DNA of 64,000 nucleotides from Mytilus edulis (GCF_963676685.1 NC_092344.1:93092749-93156748), one strand, 5' to 3'. Shown: positions 1 to 13,500, numbered from the stretch's first letter. Notes: generated by a model not told the origin, from the letters alone. Translations and numbers: made by a program.

Positions 1-130
1 GTCGGTGTGAGCTAAGTCTCCATGTTAAAGGCCTTACCTTGAACTATAATGGTTTTTACTTTTATAAATTGATACTTGGATGGAGAGTTGTCTCATTGGC
101 ACTCATACTACATCTTCTAATATCTATAGA
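1..130. repeat. Dispersed repeat module (also at 17105-17240)
   Basis: This stretch, ending in a 'gtcattggcactcata.cacatctt' pattern, recurs near 17105-17240 with scattered differences; a weaker relative is seen near 7750-7820. It has no coding potential and looks like part of an interspersed element cut by the window edge. Confidence 0.6.
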
Positions 131-204
131 CAATTAATAATTAATAATGTAGAAAGACTATGGGACACATGGAAAGACTGGTGAACAGGAAGACAGACAA
201 GTTG

Positions 205-285
205 ACCTATAGACAGACTGATACACATGTAGACAGACTGATAAACATGTAGACAGACTGATAAATGTGTAAACAGACTTGTGTT
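205..285. repeat. 20-bp minisatellite
   Basis: About four imperfect tandem copies of a unit close to agacagactgataaacatgt. Units differ by one to three bases. No coding potential. Confidence 0.8.
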
Positions 286-513
286 AATGAAAACTAACAA
301 CAAATCATAATTTGTATATGAATAAGTCTAATTTTAACACAGTTCGGTTTACTTTCCAGACTTGCATATACATATAGTGAAATTTATACCACGGGGGAAG
401 AATGACCATGGTCCAAAATTTTCTCAGGGGAAACATTGGCTCATGTCAGTCTTTCCCCCGGGGGAAAACTGGCATGGGGGAAGAATGGCTATATAACACC
501 AGCGTTGTCTGTC

Positions 514-1560
514 ATCGTCGTTAACTTTTACAAAAATCTTCTCCTCTGAAACTGCTGGTCCAAACTTGGCCACAATCATCATTTGGGTATCTAGCTCAAA
601 ACACGTGTGCGGTGAGCCAGTCAACCAACCAAGATGGTTGCCATGGCTAAAAATAGAACATAGCGGAAATGTAGATTTTGGCTTTTAACTCTGAATCCAA
701 AGCATTTAGAACAACTCTGACGGAGGTAAAATGGTTTATCAAGTTCAGATCTTGTGAGTGGGACAACTGGTTGTTGGGGTGCTACCCCTGAATTGGTAAC
801 TTGTTTGCCGTGTTTGGTTATTATCTTGAATATTATTATAGGCAGTGATAAACTGTAAACAGCAATAATTTTCAGCAAAGTAAGATCGACAAATATGTCA
901 ACATGACCAAAATGGTCAGTTGATCCCTGAAGGAGATATTGCCCTTTATAGTCATTTTTTACCAATTTTTTTTGTAAATTTTTGTAATCTTTACAAAAAT
1001 CTTCTCCTCTGAAACTACTGGGCAAAGTTTAACAAAACTAAGTCACAATCTTTATTAGGGCATTTAGTTTTAAAACATGTGCGGTGACCCAGCCAACTAA
1101 TCAAGATGGCCGCCATGGCTAAAAATAGAAAATAAGGGGAAATGTAGATTTTGGCTAATAATTCTCAAAACCAAAGCATTTAAAGGAAGGTGAAATTGTT
1201 TATCAAGTCAATATCTATCTTGCCGCAAAATTTTCAGATGAATTGGACAACTGGTCATTGGGTTGCTGCCCCCTATTTGTAATTTTTTAAAGAAATTTTA
1301 ATGTTTTAGGTTATTACCTTGGATACTATTATAGATCGAGATAAACTGTAAGCAGCAATAATGTTCAGCAAAGTAAGATCTACTAATAAATCAACATAAC
1401 AAAAATGTTCAATTGACACATTAAGGAGGTTGTGCCCTTTATATTAAGTTTTAAACAATTTTCATTATTTTGGTAATTTTTTGTAAATTTCAAGTTGGTC
1501 CAAATTTAAACTTTGTTTGATTTCAACAAAAAATAAATATAAGGGGTTCTTTGATATATA
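514..1560. repeat. Tandem ~460-bp units of a Helitron-like repeat (partial)
   Basis: Two units share landmarks in the same order (cttctcctctgaaact, aagatgg.cgccatggct, gataaactgtaa.cagcaata) with starts 463 bases apart (541 and 1004), then degenerate. The same landmarks recur in the fuller copy at 56803-58602. The 66- and 134-codon minus-strand frames here are by-products of the repeat. Confidence 0.75.
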
Positions 1561-1830
1561 ACTAAGTATTTAGATTTTTGATATTTGGGCCTGGTTATCA
1601 AATTGGTCCACATAGAGGTCTAAAGGTTTCAAAATTGAACTTATTTAGATTTTTGATATTTGGGCCCGGTTATCAAATTGGTCCACATTGAGGTCTAAAG
1701 GGTTCAAAATTGAACTTTATTTGATTTTAAATATTGAATTCTTGGGGTTCTTTGATATGCTGAATCTGACCATGCATTTAGATTTTGGATAGTGGACCAT
1801 AATACATGTAGATAAATGTCTAAATTATTT
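1560..1830. repeat. Short tandem duplication
   Basis: A segment containing 'ggttatcaaattggtccaca' and 'gaggtctaaagg' occurs twice about 80 bases apart, probably as the degenerate tail of the preceding repeat array. No gene is seen from here to 2750. Confidence 0.6.
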
Positions 1831-2821
1831 TTTTTAAGTTTTTAAGTTTAAGTTCTTACACCACATTCATTCTGTGTCAGAAACCTATATGTTGTGTCAA
1901 CTATTTAATCACAATCCAAATTCAAGATTGAATGTTGTGTCCAAACTGTTCAGGGTTCGAACTCTGCAGTCGTATAAAACTGTGCCCTGCGAAGCATCTG
2001 GTATTTTTTTTGTTACATGTATAACATGATTAAAGGACCATTTACACTCAGGACTGAGTAATCAGTATGCAACAGGTGTATTAAAACAACATAGCATCAT
2101 ATTTTCAGTAGCGGGAGTAGCATTGTTGTGTAAATTAGTTTTTTGGGTTTTTTAAAATTTGGTCAATGGAAATATATTGCTTGGTTCAAATCGAAATAGA
2201 ATGCTTTAACATGTACATGTACCTCCCTATTACTTACATTGTACATACAGGTGATACTACTTTGACAAATCCTTGAGCATGAGAGTTGTCTGTCAAATCT
2301 TTATTTCACAAAGAATGAATTGCATAACAATGAACTGAGCTCAAAGCAAAGTACTTTAAAAATACACTTTGACAAAGAGCTAAATCCAGTGATATACTTT
2401 GTACTACAGGTCCTTCATGAACATCCCTCAACCAAAACCATATCTCAATAACGTGCCATACTACATGGTTGGATCAGAAGTCCTGAAAAAGACATGATTT
2501 TTTATCGTATTTTATTATATTAATGTTATCTAAGACTTGCATTGTCAGTGTTTATTTACCATTGCCACATGCACTGAATCAGTGATATATATGTACACAT
2601 AATTATATACATTTTGTATTTTAATATACTAAAATGACATTGGGTCGTTAGACTCATTACTACATCTTCATTCCTCAAGTCATTATCAAATCTGACTTCA
2701 CGATAAAATAAGATTTCATATCTACAACCAATGAAAATCAAATTTTCCTCTAATTGACTAGCATTGAAACCCAGTTTTCTAAAATGGTAATCTGTCCCAC
2801 TTCAACTATTGATGTTATACA

Positions 2822-3060
2822 ACAATCAGTGGCGGATAAAAAGGGCTGGGTGGGTTGGGGGTCCAGTTACGCTTCAGTGATACCCTATATAATCAACCAA
2901 ATTTTTCCCACTGGATCTGCCTATGACAATGTGTCAAAGAGACAATTCAACAACCCAACCATATAAAAAACAACAGCAGAAGGTCACCAACAGGTCTTCA
3001 ATTTAGCGAGAAATTCCTGCACTCGGAGGCGTCCTTCAGCTGGCCCCTGTTTCCATTGTG
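2822..3060. repeat. Half of the cagtggcgga palindromic repeat plus 'cagctggcccc' module
   Basis: Bases 2829-2870 match the left half of the palindromic element at 8013-8147. Bases 2930-3055 (agacaac...cagcagaaggtcacc...cttcagctggccc) recur in the same orientation near 53846, 59440 and 62490. It is an interspersed module without coding potential. Confidence 0.65.
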
Positions 3061-4440
3061 GCATCAGTTATTTTGTATTGTGTCAAAATTTTACAGGAAC
3101 CTGGGTGATGTCCAGTCATGGCAGACAAATAGCAATAAGATGTTTAGGAAACACGACCTAAAACCTTCTTCATATAAGACAATATTCAATATTAAAATTA
3201 TAGTTTACGTTAATTAATATAACATGTCAAAATCACAAAACAGCTGTTACTGTAAATCAATTAAAGAGTAATGAGGGAAATGATGGGGAAGGGGACAAAT
3301 AGAGTTCAAGGGGAGCAAATGCTCTATAATTTAGTTTGAGTGTTTCAAAAAATATAGGAAAAATTAGAGGGAAAGTTTGAAGTTGAGTCATCTTTTTCGG
3401 GTCGTCAGGATTAGGTGTTTTTTAAGTTCAGGATGTCAGGATTTGATATTTTTTTTATTCCAGAGTGAGACCTCAGAATTTCATGTTTTAAAGCTGGGGT
3501 TTTCAGGATCAGGACCCCTCTGATCCCCCCTCTCACACAATGACTTATTTAGACTTACCTTCTAATTCTATAAAAATCACAACTCATATCAGGAACAAAA
3601 ACACTATAGATGTCTACTGATATGCAAACCTAAAAACAGACACAAAAATATCATAAAATAGTGATTGAAATATTGATTGCACTTTGAATGTATATGTATA
3701 ATTCCGACACGTAATACATGAGGAGCCAGTGTGTTTACAAATAATAATGTCACATGATTGCTCACTGATGTCACATTTCCACGATCTTGCAATACACTAC
3801 ACAGTTCACACATACATAACCCATTATCATGCAAATATGCAATGTGAATCAAATAATACAGAAATAATGCATGTACAGTTTAATTTTAGAAGAAATTAGT
3901 TCATCAAATAGATTAGATTTTCACTTTCAAGACGAATAGGTCAGGGTTGACATTTCTATCATACCGGAATAATATTGAGATAAATGGGATTAAACTGACC
4001 GTCAAAAATGTATAGAGAAGCACATCTCGAGAACCTTACCATTAATAAGCCATACTAACCAAAAATACTCTATATTACTAATCCCTATGTAAGTGAAATT
4101 CCACAATGGTTTCGATAAATAATTTAGATGGTGGCCAAGATGCTGGTTAAATTGGTGCTAAAAATATTCTTACTCCTATAGCATTACGTAATAAAATTTG
4201 TATACATGTAGAATTGAAGTTTAGCATGAAAAAAACGTGAATATGCAGAAGCATGACAATATATTACTGACAAAGTGTGTATACATTGTATATTTCTGTA
4301 AATGGAGTTGACTGTATACTTCACCAAGGATTACATTTGAGCGCAAGGAGATCTATATTGGTGAATCGGTTTATTAATACCTTTGAACCCAGGGTCGAAG
4401 TTGTTTAAGTCATACTGTGTCATTGGGTCCTTATCATGCT
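3061..4440. other. Gene-free stretch
   Basis: AT-rich DNA with only short unrelated frames (longest 82 codons, minus strand). I see no splice-supported exon, no family motif and no strong repeat structure. Confidence 0.5.
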
Positions 4441-4441
4441 C

Positions 4442-5325
4442 AGGCCTTTTTTTTTTTTAATTAGTTGGTTTACGGATCCGCCGACCCGATTTTGTTTAAA
4501 AGTGAAATAAAATTAAAATTTTGATTTCGTGTTGTTTTTTATTCCGCCGACCCGATTTTTCGAGTGCTGTGAATAAAAAAATCCGAGGCGTTCCAAAACG
4601 TTTTGTCTGTCAATAAAGCGTTTGTAGTGAACGGCGTATTTTGAAAAGCTTCGAAATGACGCAGACGAATTCAAAAACCCAACGAGGGAGGACCATGGAG
4701 TATATTGTCCTCAAAAGATTTTTGGGTCAAACATGCACATATATTCATACGTGAAGACCACGTGCACCTTAAATGTGATGGTATTGTGTTCACCTGGAGA
4801 GTGAGAGATCTTGGGTTTGAACCTTGACCCGGTCAAATCAAAGACTTAAAAATTGGTATCTGCTGCTTCTTCGCCAAGCACGCTGCAATTGCAATTATTA
4901 AAGGAGTCAGAATAATGTGTTTGGGTAAGGTAACATATCTTTGGGGGAACTGTTACCTTGTGAGCTACCACATTTAAATTCTGGCTCAGTGTGTCAGTTC
5001 AGCATTTCATTTCTCATTATCATATTCTCATCCTAATTATGCATCTGATTAGCCACTAGACATTAAACAACAATTGACCATCCATCCATCAAATGCAAAG
5101 CATATCAAGATAAGAGCTAAACTATTTCTCCTCCTCAACCCCTGTAATGTCATGAATGAACAGCATTTTTTTTTTTTTTTCCTCCAACTCAAATTTTTCA
5201 GAACAGTTATACGTGAACAAAAAAAAAATCTAAGATTGCTATTTTATTTTTATTTTTTTTACCTCCTCCGACCCTAACCTTTGACACTAGTTGTCCGTAA
5301 ACCAACTAATTAAAAAAAAAGGCCT
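4442..5325. mobile_element. Non-autonomous TIR element
   Basis: The ends are inverted copies of one another: AGGCC, a T-run, then aattagttggtttacgga at 4442-4476, and its complement at 5294-5325. The roughly 0.88-kb interior has an internal repeat (ccgccgacccgatttt at two sites near 4480 and 4541) and no transposase. The superfamily is not assigned; no clear target duplication was found. Confidence 0.65.
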
Positions 5326-5329
5326 CATT

Positions 5330-6350
5330 GACGTTTACTCTTAATTTATCAATGTGAATATGAATGAAAATCGTCAACATAGAACAACCTTACCACACCC
5401 CTCCCCTACCTTTTCTAGATAAAAATAAGGATGGGGGTGAGGGTGTACCTTTGAGTGTACCTCCCTATTGCTTGATTTTATTGTGATAATCGAGTTTGTC
5501 ATATCTTAGTGGGAGATTACTCTGACGTCCAACAGCTGTTTTACCAGACAAGCTAGGCCGTGAGATGTCAGAGCTCCTCCCATATCAAAAAGTGGATATT
5601 TGCCCACCTAAAATACATGCGCTGCTTCGTTGCTTCTGGTGCCAACTGACGGCCTTGGAATTAAATATATCAGGCATCAATCTGTTCATTTTTCATTTAT
5701 CTCTTCATTTATGCCCTGAGGCAACGCCGATGGCCATTACAACTGTTAGAGGCCATTTTTAATATCAATGGCATATTACAGGGCCAATATGAAAAAGTCC
5801 ATATATCGATACTTTTACTAACCAACTAAGGCAACTTCATTCAAGAACAGTTTTCGAGTCTCGGATTCAAAATTATACAGCTATCCACAAACTACATTGT
5901 ACAACAGGACCAATACAGAAAAAGCCTGTTTCATAACATTTTCATTAAATGGTTTTAATTCTTCGATTAAACAAAGAGTAAGAAACTTACCGTGAAGAAG
6001 GGAATTTCATAGCTAAACTTCAACTTTTCTTTTCGCATTCAATTTTGGTCGACATTGTGACTGTCAGATGTAATTTCTGATTTCTCATCCAAGTACTTAA
6101 TTTTATGCTATTAAAATTCATTTCATCTAGCAAATATAAAGTAGCTGGGAAGAATAAATCAGACAGTTTAACTATTCTTGATACAATGTATCTGCATTCT
6201 GACGATTGAACTACGGAAATGAAACGGTGATAATAATCGAAAGTCATACCCCGAAAAAAGCTGTGAAAAATTTCCGTTTCAAGTTGTTAGAAAACAATGA
6301 ACATCAATTAAACTTGTTTTTATGATATTAAATTTAAAAAAAAAAAAAAA
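5330..6350. other. Gene-free stretch
   Basis: Short frames only (65 and 75 codons) with no recognisable domain or paired splice sites. Nothing else supportable. Confidence 0.4.
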
Positions 6351-6352
6351 TG

Positions 6353-7170
6353 GTCACACTTTAATATTTAAACATTGTTAATGAAATAAACGACATTTTG
6401 ATTTAATCGATGTCCCATTTCATGTTCATAATTATGCATGACTGTGATTTCGTAATGCACAGTTGTGATTTTGTAATGCATGACTGAGATTTCCTAATGA
6501 CTGGCTGTAGTAATTTCTCCGTTCAGAATGACCAGATGTCGAAATTTTCCTTTAGCATGGGCATTTCTATACATATTGTAGTAAGTTGTTTAATAAAATG
6601 TTATAATTAAACTTTTTTCCCCTCTTTCCTGCAAAACTTAAATATGTGATAAATAGATTATAACATGCATGTCTTTTCCATAATTTGGCCCTGGTAACAT
6701 CTCTCGACCCATATCAGTCCTCGGCTAAAGCCGTCACACTTTAATATTTAAACATTGTTAATGAAATAAACGACATTTTGATTTAATCGATGTCCCATTT
6801 CATGTTCATAATTATGCATGACTGTGATTTCGTAATGCACAGTTGTGATTTTGTAATGCATGACTGAGATTTCCTAATGACTGGCTGTAGTAATTTCTCC
6901 GTTCAGAATGACCAGATGTCGAAATTTTCCTTTAGCATGGGCATTTCTATACATATTGTAGTAAGTTGTTTAATAAAATGTTATAATTAAACTTTTTTCC
7001 CCTCTTTCCTGCAAAAGTTAAATATGTGATAAATAGATTATAACATGCATGTCTTTTCCATAAATTTGGCCCTGGTAACATTTCTCGACCCATATCAGTC
7101 CTCGGCTAAAGCCTGAAGGCCGATATGGGCAGTCTCGGGATGATACCAGGGCCATGAATGACATTAGATG
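6353..7170. repeat. 380-bp tandem duplication ending in a large hairpin
   Basis: Bases 6353-6732 are repeated almost exactly at 6733-7113 (differences include one inserted base and a c/t change). The second copy is followed by an inverted match, so ggccctggta...ctcgacccatatcag folds back on ctgatatgggcagtctcggg...taccagggcc around 7073-7153. Near-identity implies a recent duplication. Confidence 0.85.
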
Positions 7171-8012
7171 AAATAAAAATAAATATGGCAGGTTAGGAAA
7201 TATTCAATTGTTTTTTGTTGGTGGAAATGTCCCTGACATGTGAAATGTGATTGGATTATGCAGCACATGTATCTTCATGGGTTACACTAAAGACCTGAAA
7301 GTGGACCTGAAAAGACCTGAAAAGACCTGAAAATATACGACTAAAATTATTCAAATTGCAATAACTTTTTTATTATTGGATGGAATTTCTTCAAGTTGAA
7401 ATTTTATTAATTGTAAATATTTATATTTCATTAAAATTAAAAAAAAATAAACTAAAAACAATTTTTTGATGCCAAAAGTTGGACCTGAACGGAGAAATGA
7501 AAAGACCTGAAGGGACCTGAAAATCTATGTCGGTCTAATTCTAACTACAATAACTTTTTTAATATTCAATGGATATCTTTCAACTTTTGATTTTGTGACA
7601 CAAAAAGTTTAATATAATGATAATATAAAAAAAAAATATGTGAAAAATATTGTTGGGGTGTCAAAACTCGGACCTGAACGGAAAATTCAAAATCTGAATG
7701 AGCCTAAAATTCCACATTTTTTTAAAACGAAAATAATAAACAGAATATGGTTGATAACTTTTCATGTTCGATGTCATTTGGTCTCTTGTAGAGATCTGTC
7801 TCATTGGTATCACACCACATCTCTCTAATTTTGATTGACAGAAGATACTAATATGATACGCAAAACTGATACAAGTAAAAAAAGATGGAAGATACCAACT
7901 CGGATGTCAAAACTTATAAGTCAAAGAGATATACCATAGAAATAAATAATTCAGAAAAAGGTATATATTCATGAAGTTAAATACACTGCCTATGTTCATC
8001 ACAAAACCAATC

Positions 8013-8147
8013 CAGTGGCGGATCCAGGGGGTGGGGTCCGGGGGATGGAACCCCCCTTTTTTTGGACGATCAATGCATTTGAATGGGAGCATATAACCCT
8101 TTACTCTGGGTTGGGACCCCCCTTTAAAATGGCTGGATCTGCCACTG
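8013..8147. repeat. Palindromic repeat with cagtggcggatcca ends, nested
   Basis: A 135-bp element begins cagtggcggatccaggggg and ends with a near inverted copy (tggctggatctgccactg), with CCCCCC tracts inside each end. It sits in the loop of the foldback element. A half copy occurs at 2829. Confidence 0.8.
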
Positions 8148-8194
8148 CAATCACAGGTAACCCCTGCACAAGTTTGATGACTCCATTTGCTACA

Positions 8195-8330
8195 TGCAAT
8201 GCAGGGCCGTAACTAGCCTCTTTTAATAGTGAGGCAAAATATTATATCCCCGAAAAAAATATTTGGGGAGGAGTCTGGGGACCGCTCAAGGCCCCTAGAA
8301 GCTCTGAGAAAAATAACGCAAAATCGCGCA
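8195..8330. repeat. Dispersed repeat fragment ('gcagggccgtaactagcc')
   Basis: The opening gcagggccgtaactagcc and the following 'ggaggagtctggggaccgc' stretch resemble a repeat family seen in many invertebrate genomes; this is recognition only, as no second copy was found in the window. Confidence 0.4.
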
Positions 8331-9529
8331 TTCTGAGCGTTTCCCGGACTCATTCTTACAAAGAAACGCAAACAATTTTTAGCTATTTTTTCAACAATAT
8401 TCTGATCTCAAAGCAAAAACATAGATTCATTGTTATTTAAGACTTTAAGGTTTTGGGGAGAACATTAAAAGACCGATTTGTAGGATAAAGCAAAAAAAAA
8501 GTAATTTTCATAATCATTAATACCGGCTCTGTCTATCTGTTCTTGTCTTGTATTGTGCTGACGTGATTTTTTTTTATGACTAGACTTTGATATAGTGACA
8601 GTGCAGTCTGAGTAATATACTTTAAGTACTAGTACTGCCTAACTCTACCCTATAGGGACCATATTGACTTTGTTTTACGGTATTTATGATTTTTTCATTA
8701 TTGAAGTCCCTCCAGCAACTATCAAGATGAAGAACAGGAATAAAAACTTTTAGTAATTACCCTTTAGGTTCAGGATTCATCAATAACAATGTACTTTGTT
8801 TTCAAATATATTCCTGTATAAATATAAAGTAATTCGTTCTCTTCAATAGACTTTTGTCTAAAATAGAAACAAATAGGAAAACAATGTTTTGCGAGTTTAA
8901 ATACAACTACCCCTATAATCCATTCATGTTTTTTATTTCACCGACAAGTTCCGAATTTTGTAACTCAACCATTATATTTTCGATAAAATTCTTTATAATT
9001 TCAATGATATATTATACCTTTCCTATAGCAAAATTCATATTTCAAGGAGAATGATTGAAAACAGTTAAAGATATTGAATAAATCTGACCGCAGTCTTTTC
9101 AAGCAAATTTATGTTACTTAATTTTCCGTTCAGTTCCGAGTTTTCACTTCCAAATGGTATTTTTCATACATTTTTTTTATTTTATCATTATAATTAACTT
9201 TTAGTTTCACAAAATCTAAAGTTGAAAGATATCCATTGAATATTAAAAAAGTTATTGTAGTTAGAATTAGTCCGACATAGATTTTCAGGTCCCTTCAGGT
9301 CTTTTCATTTCTCCGTTCAGGTCCAACTTTTGGCATCAAAAAATTGTTTTTAGTTTATTTTTTTTTAATTTTAATGAAATTTGAATATTTACAATTAATA
9401 AAATTCCAACTTGAAGAAATTCCATCCAATAATAAAAAAGTTATTGCAATTTGAATAATTTTAGTCGTATATTTTCAGGTCTTTTCAGGTCTTTTCAGGT
9501 CCACTTTCAGGTCTTTAGTGTAACCCATA

Positions 9530-10465
9530 TCCCTGCACCAGTTCACTGGCTTCAGTTTTAAATATAGACTTGTGTAGACTATAAATGTGTACAAACCTTA
9601 CATTTAACTATGTTGTAGAAAACGTGATCATCAATTCATCAAAAATATATACACAGAGAACAATGTATTTCACAATACATAGCATTAATCCAAATTTGCA
9701 TCCATTTGTATGGTCTCAATAGAAGTATTTCCCGCGGAAATGTCATGTGATGTAAACATGGAATTGTCCACACCGATACGGGTGAAATACGTAGAATACC
9801 AATTGTGGACACAGCAATAAGATCAGATATAAGACTCTCGTGAGCCCGTAGCTAAAAGTGGAAACCTGTAAAACATCGAAATTTGCTGAAATTTGCTCGA
9901 TTTACCCTGTAGTGAACACAATAAAAATTTGCGTGTATAGAGTGAACCCCCTATAAAAAATAATACTGTGTTCTTAACCACTTCCCCTTTTGGTGATCGC
10001 TACAAATGATATTTTATTATATAGTATGTTAATTAAGTTTCTCTTATAAACCGCTTCACCCGCAATGGGAATACACATTGCTAAAAAAAACCTCGATATC
10101 CAAAATGTGGATTAAAGTACAAAGTGGAATAAACAATATGATTCAAATCTCAAACTTCGTTATGTGTTTGGAAGATTTATAGAATTTAAAAGAACTAAAA
10201 CGTCTTTTATAGGAAACAAACGTACATATGGAAAATAGATCGTAGCGATAAATAACTGTTACAATTTGTATTTAATGTATCTTACTCAACTTAAGGTTGC
10301 ATGCATCCGTACATTAAATAATATGCACAGGTAGACATTGAAAAGTATATCAAACATTTTAAATCTGGATACAGGATTTATATTTACAAAAAAGATGTAA
10401 ATTAAAGTGCTCATAAAATTGTGAATAATGATATGCTGTATATTGCATTTCGTTTCTTTTTTCAG
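9530..10465. other. Gene-free stretch upstream of copy A exon 9
   Basis: I searched for counterparts of copy B exons 7 and 8 (NGTI and GISDAYYYD motifs) and saw none. This is AT-rich intron or intergenic DNA. Confidence 0.5.
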
Positions 10466-10564
10466 TTGGTGGATATACGAGATTTGTAGTTCGCTACCAT
10501 CTAATAAATTTAAACATGTCATATATTGCTAACTACACTGCTATTGTGTTAGATCCTTTACCGA
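10466..10564 (+). CDS. Copy A exon 9 (end of ectodomain)
   Basis: The acceptor is ttcag and the donor gtaagt. The 99-nt exon enters and leaves in phase 1, the same length and phases as copy B exon 9. It encodes a strand-rich GGYTRFVVRYH segment with NMS and NYT glycosylation sequons and ends at DPLP, where copy B has YPLP. Confidence 0.88.
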
Positions 10565-13500
10565 GTAAGTTTATAATGTAAGGATAACTTACATTAATCA
10601 TTATAATGATATTAAAATGTATTACCTCTTCTTTGTATAATCAAATTTTATACATTAAAATAAAATGACAATGTATAAACTTAACTTTACTTAAGCTTAA
10701 CATTACTTATGATGAATAACATTGATTACACTGCCATGAACATTTACCACACTAATTAACCTCTATTGTAAACGAATTTATTTTAAATCTTGAGAAGCTG
10801 ACTGCTGACATGTAATGCAGGATCTGCTTACCCGTCCGGAGCACCTGAGATCACCCCCAGTTTTTGGTGGGGTTCTTGTTGCTTAGTTTTAAGTTTTCTA
10901 TGTTGAGTCTTATGTATTATTATTTGTCTGCTGGTCTTTTCTCATTTGGCATGGCGTTGTCACTTTATTTTTTGATCTATGAGTTTGACTGTCCCTCTGG
11001 TATCTTTTGTCCTTCTTTCATGTTATTTACCATGTGTTTTTGTTTTTTTATTTGCGTTTGTTTATTTATTTCTTTTGGTCGGCACATCAGTTTAACATGC
11101 ACAACACATGTGAATAAACTCATCATAGATACCAGGACTAAATTTTGTATATACGCCAGACGCGCGTATGAAACACATATGTTTGAAATTATGTGTGTGT
11201 GTGTGCAGGTAAATTGTCTGTATTTGTATCTACATTATAACTATCAGAAAAGAGGCAGAAAATACCTCATGGACATTCAATATCCACACTCCAACTAAAA
11301 ATTGAGCAACAGTAATTTCACTAAAACATGAAAGGGGCGGGGCGGGGTAAACATTAGGAATGTATTCTACTTGATTCCTTTATATGTTAATGGGGATTAT
11401 ATTTAGTCGTTGTAAAAACGGTGTACTAGTCAGATTACTAGTCTAACAAATGATTTTTCTAATTTATTTTAGTAACTTATATGGTCGCTTTCGTATATGA
11501 ATGACCTGGGCATTAGATGATTTTCAGTAGTTCAGCCAGTTTTTTTTTCTTAACCGATATTCTCCTTTCATCAATATTTCAAATTTTAGTTAATTCGATT
11601 TCGACATGAAAAGACACAGATAGTCTCTCCATTCTTCAACAGCTTGTATTAGAGATTTATGTTAAGTAAAGGGAGGGTTCTACTTTAGTGGTAGAGAGAC
11701 AGAACATCATTGACAAAAAGCACGTATGCTAAACCCTTTAACAAATACATTGATTAAACAAAAATAAGAGTGCCAGTCTGATGATTACATTTCAGTTATG
11801 TTACTTTCTGTGTTTCTTTTCTGGAATTATTTGTATGCAATTTGAATATTGTAAAAGTACAATTGAGCCTTCGAATGTATTTGATATACCAGCGTCAGTG
11901 GTTGTGTTATCTTGTCACATGTTAATAGCTTTTGTTCTTTTTATAATTGGTATTGATGTCAGAGCTCTGAGTGTTTCTGTTTAACCTATATAGTTATCAA
12001 AGGTACCAGGATTATAATTTAACACGCCAGACGCGCGTTTCGTCTACATAAGACTCATCAGTAACGCTCACATCAAAATGGTTGTTAAGCCAAACAAGTA
12101 CAAAGTTGAAGAGCATTGAGGACCCAAAATTCCAAAAGCTATACTCACAGTTTAAAAAAACAAAACGCGATGATTTAAAACATTAGATATTGACGTGTAG
12201 TCCTCTGTCTAATGGTGAAGACTGTATGTTCCCCTCTTGATGCCTTTTGGTTATTTTTGTCGTTGGAGTTGCCATTGCAATGACGTATACATATATCAAA
12301 TTTCATGAAGGATGACATGTATGTAGTGTTATCCAGGTGATTGCTTGAAGTGTATGGTCTTTTCTTTTTTTTTTTCCACATTTCCATTCTCAATTTTATC
12401 TTATATTTTTACAGTTATGGAATATGTACTCGTAAGTTTCTGATAATATATAACGTTGATAACTTCTTAAAAAATAAGAGTTTCTCCATTTTATACTTTA
12501 GCCTGTAATGAAGCAACAACATGTGAAAACTGCACATCACTTAAAATTGCGTTCAATTGTTCATGGTGCCATGCAGCAGCACGATGTTCAAGTGGAATTG
12601 ATTGGCATCGACAAAATTGGAGGAACAATAGATGCGATGAAAACGTGAGTTAATAAAATGTTTACATAATAACATAAAACTATAGTGTTGAAAATTTATT
12701 ACCGAAAAAAACCGATAGTATTTATAATGTTATGGTCGCTCAATCTTTAGATGATTGTGAAGTGTTTTTTGTAGTTTATTTGCTGGTGCCAAGCGTCATA
12801 TTTGTCCTTTATTATTTTCCAAAGTTCTTCAACTTAACCAAACTAAAATGCTGTGTTTTAACCAAAAAAAAATCAGATTTGGCGTGCGCACAATGGCTTT
12901 TTGAAGAAAGTACTGAAAATATGCTTTTCATGCAAAATATATATTCAACATAGCTAAATTCTCTTAACTGTTATTTCATTTCTCGTCTATGTGTACATGT
13001 CCTCACAGTGGCTTTTACGCATTATCCCTACTGCAACAGTTTTAGATGAACATGATTTTTATAATTATAATCGTGCATAAAAAATATTTTTATTTATTTT
13101 TATCAAAGGCTATCGTCAAATGAATGAAGCCTGTATATTTTTGTTAATCGTGTCATTCGGTTGATATCTCATTGTGCTATACATAACATTTTCGTTTTAT
13201 TGTTCATACTTTATAATGATACAGGCAGTTGATACACCCTCGCAGTGCCCTATACCAACACACATACCAACCACATCAACAACAACAACCACAAGTAGAC
13301 TTACGACAACATCAACGACTACAATTTCGACAAAACCTGCATTAATAACAACAAGGCCGACGACGACGACAATTACTACAACGACAGCATCATCGTTATC
13401 ACCAGAGCCTTCACCCATATCAACTTTGGTAAATGTCAATTACGACTAGTCTATATATCACTTATTCAGATATTTGTTTCTAATGGTTGCTTTTTTATGT

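Larger units (their letters stand above)
7277..9528. mobile_element. Foldback element with ~410-bp inverted arms
   Basis: The left arm (7277 to about 7690) and right arm (about 9116 to 9528) are inverted copies, starting atgggttacactaaagacct and carrying repeated 'gacctgaaaa' units at both ends. The loop of about 1.4 kb has no transposase; its longest frame is 66 codons. The arms are slightly diverged. The structure fits a foldback or MITE-type element with a captured or expanded centre. Confidence 0.8.

Noticed and set aside
10864-11298. 144-codon hydrophobic frame that looks like a membrane protein
   Set aside because: It starts inside a dispersed repeat with other copies in the window (19672, 22745, 28085) and lies in a copy A intron.
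13197-13439. 80-codon valine-rich minus-strand frame
   Set aside because: Complement shadow of the Thr-rich exon 11 of copy A.
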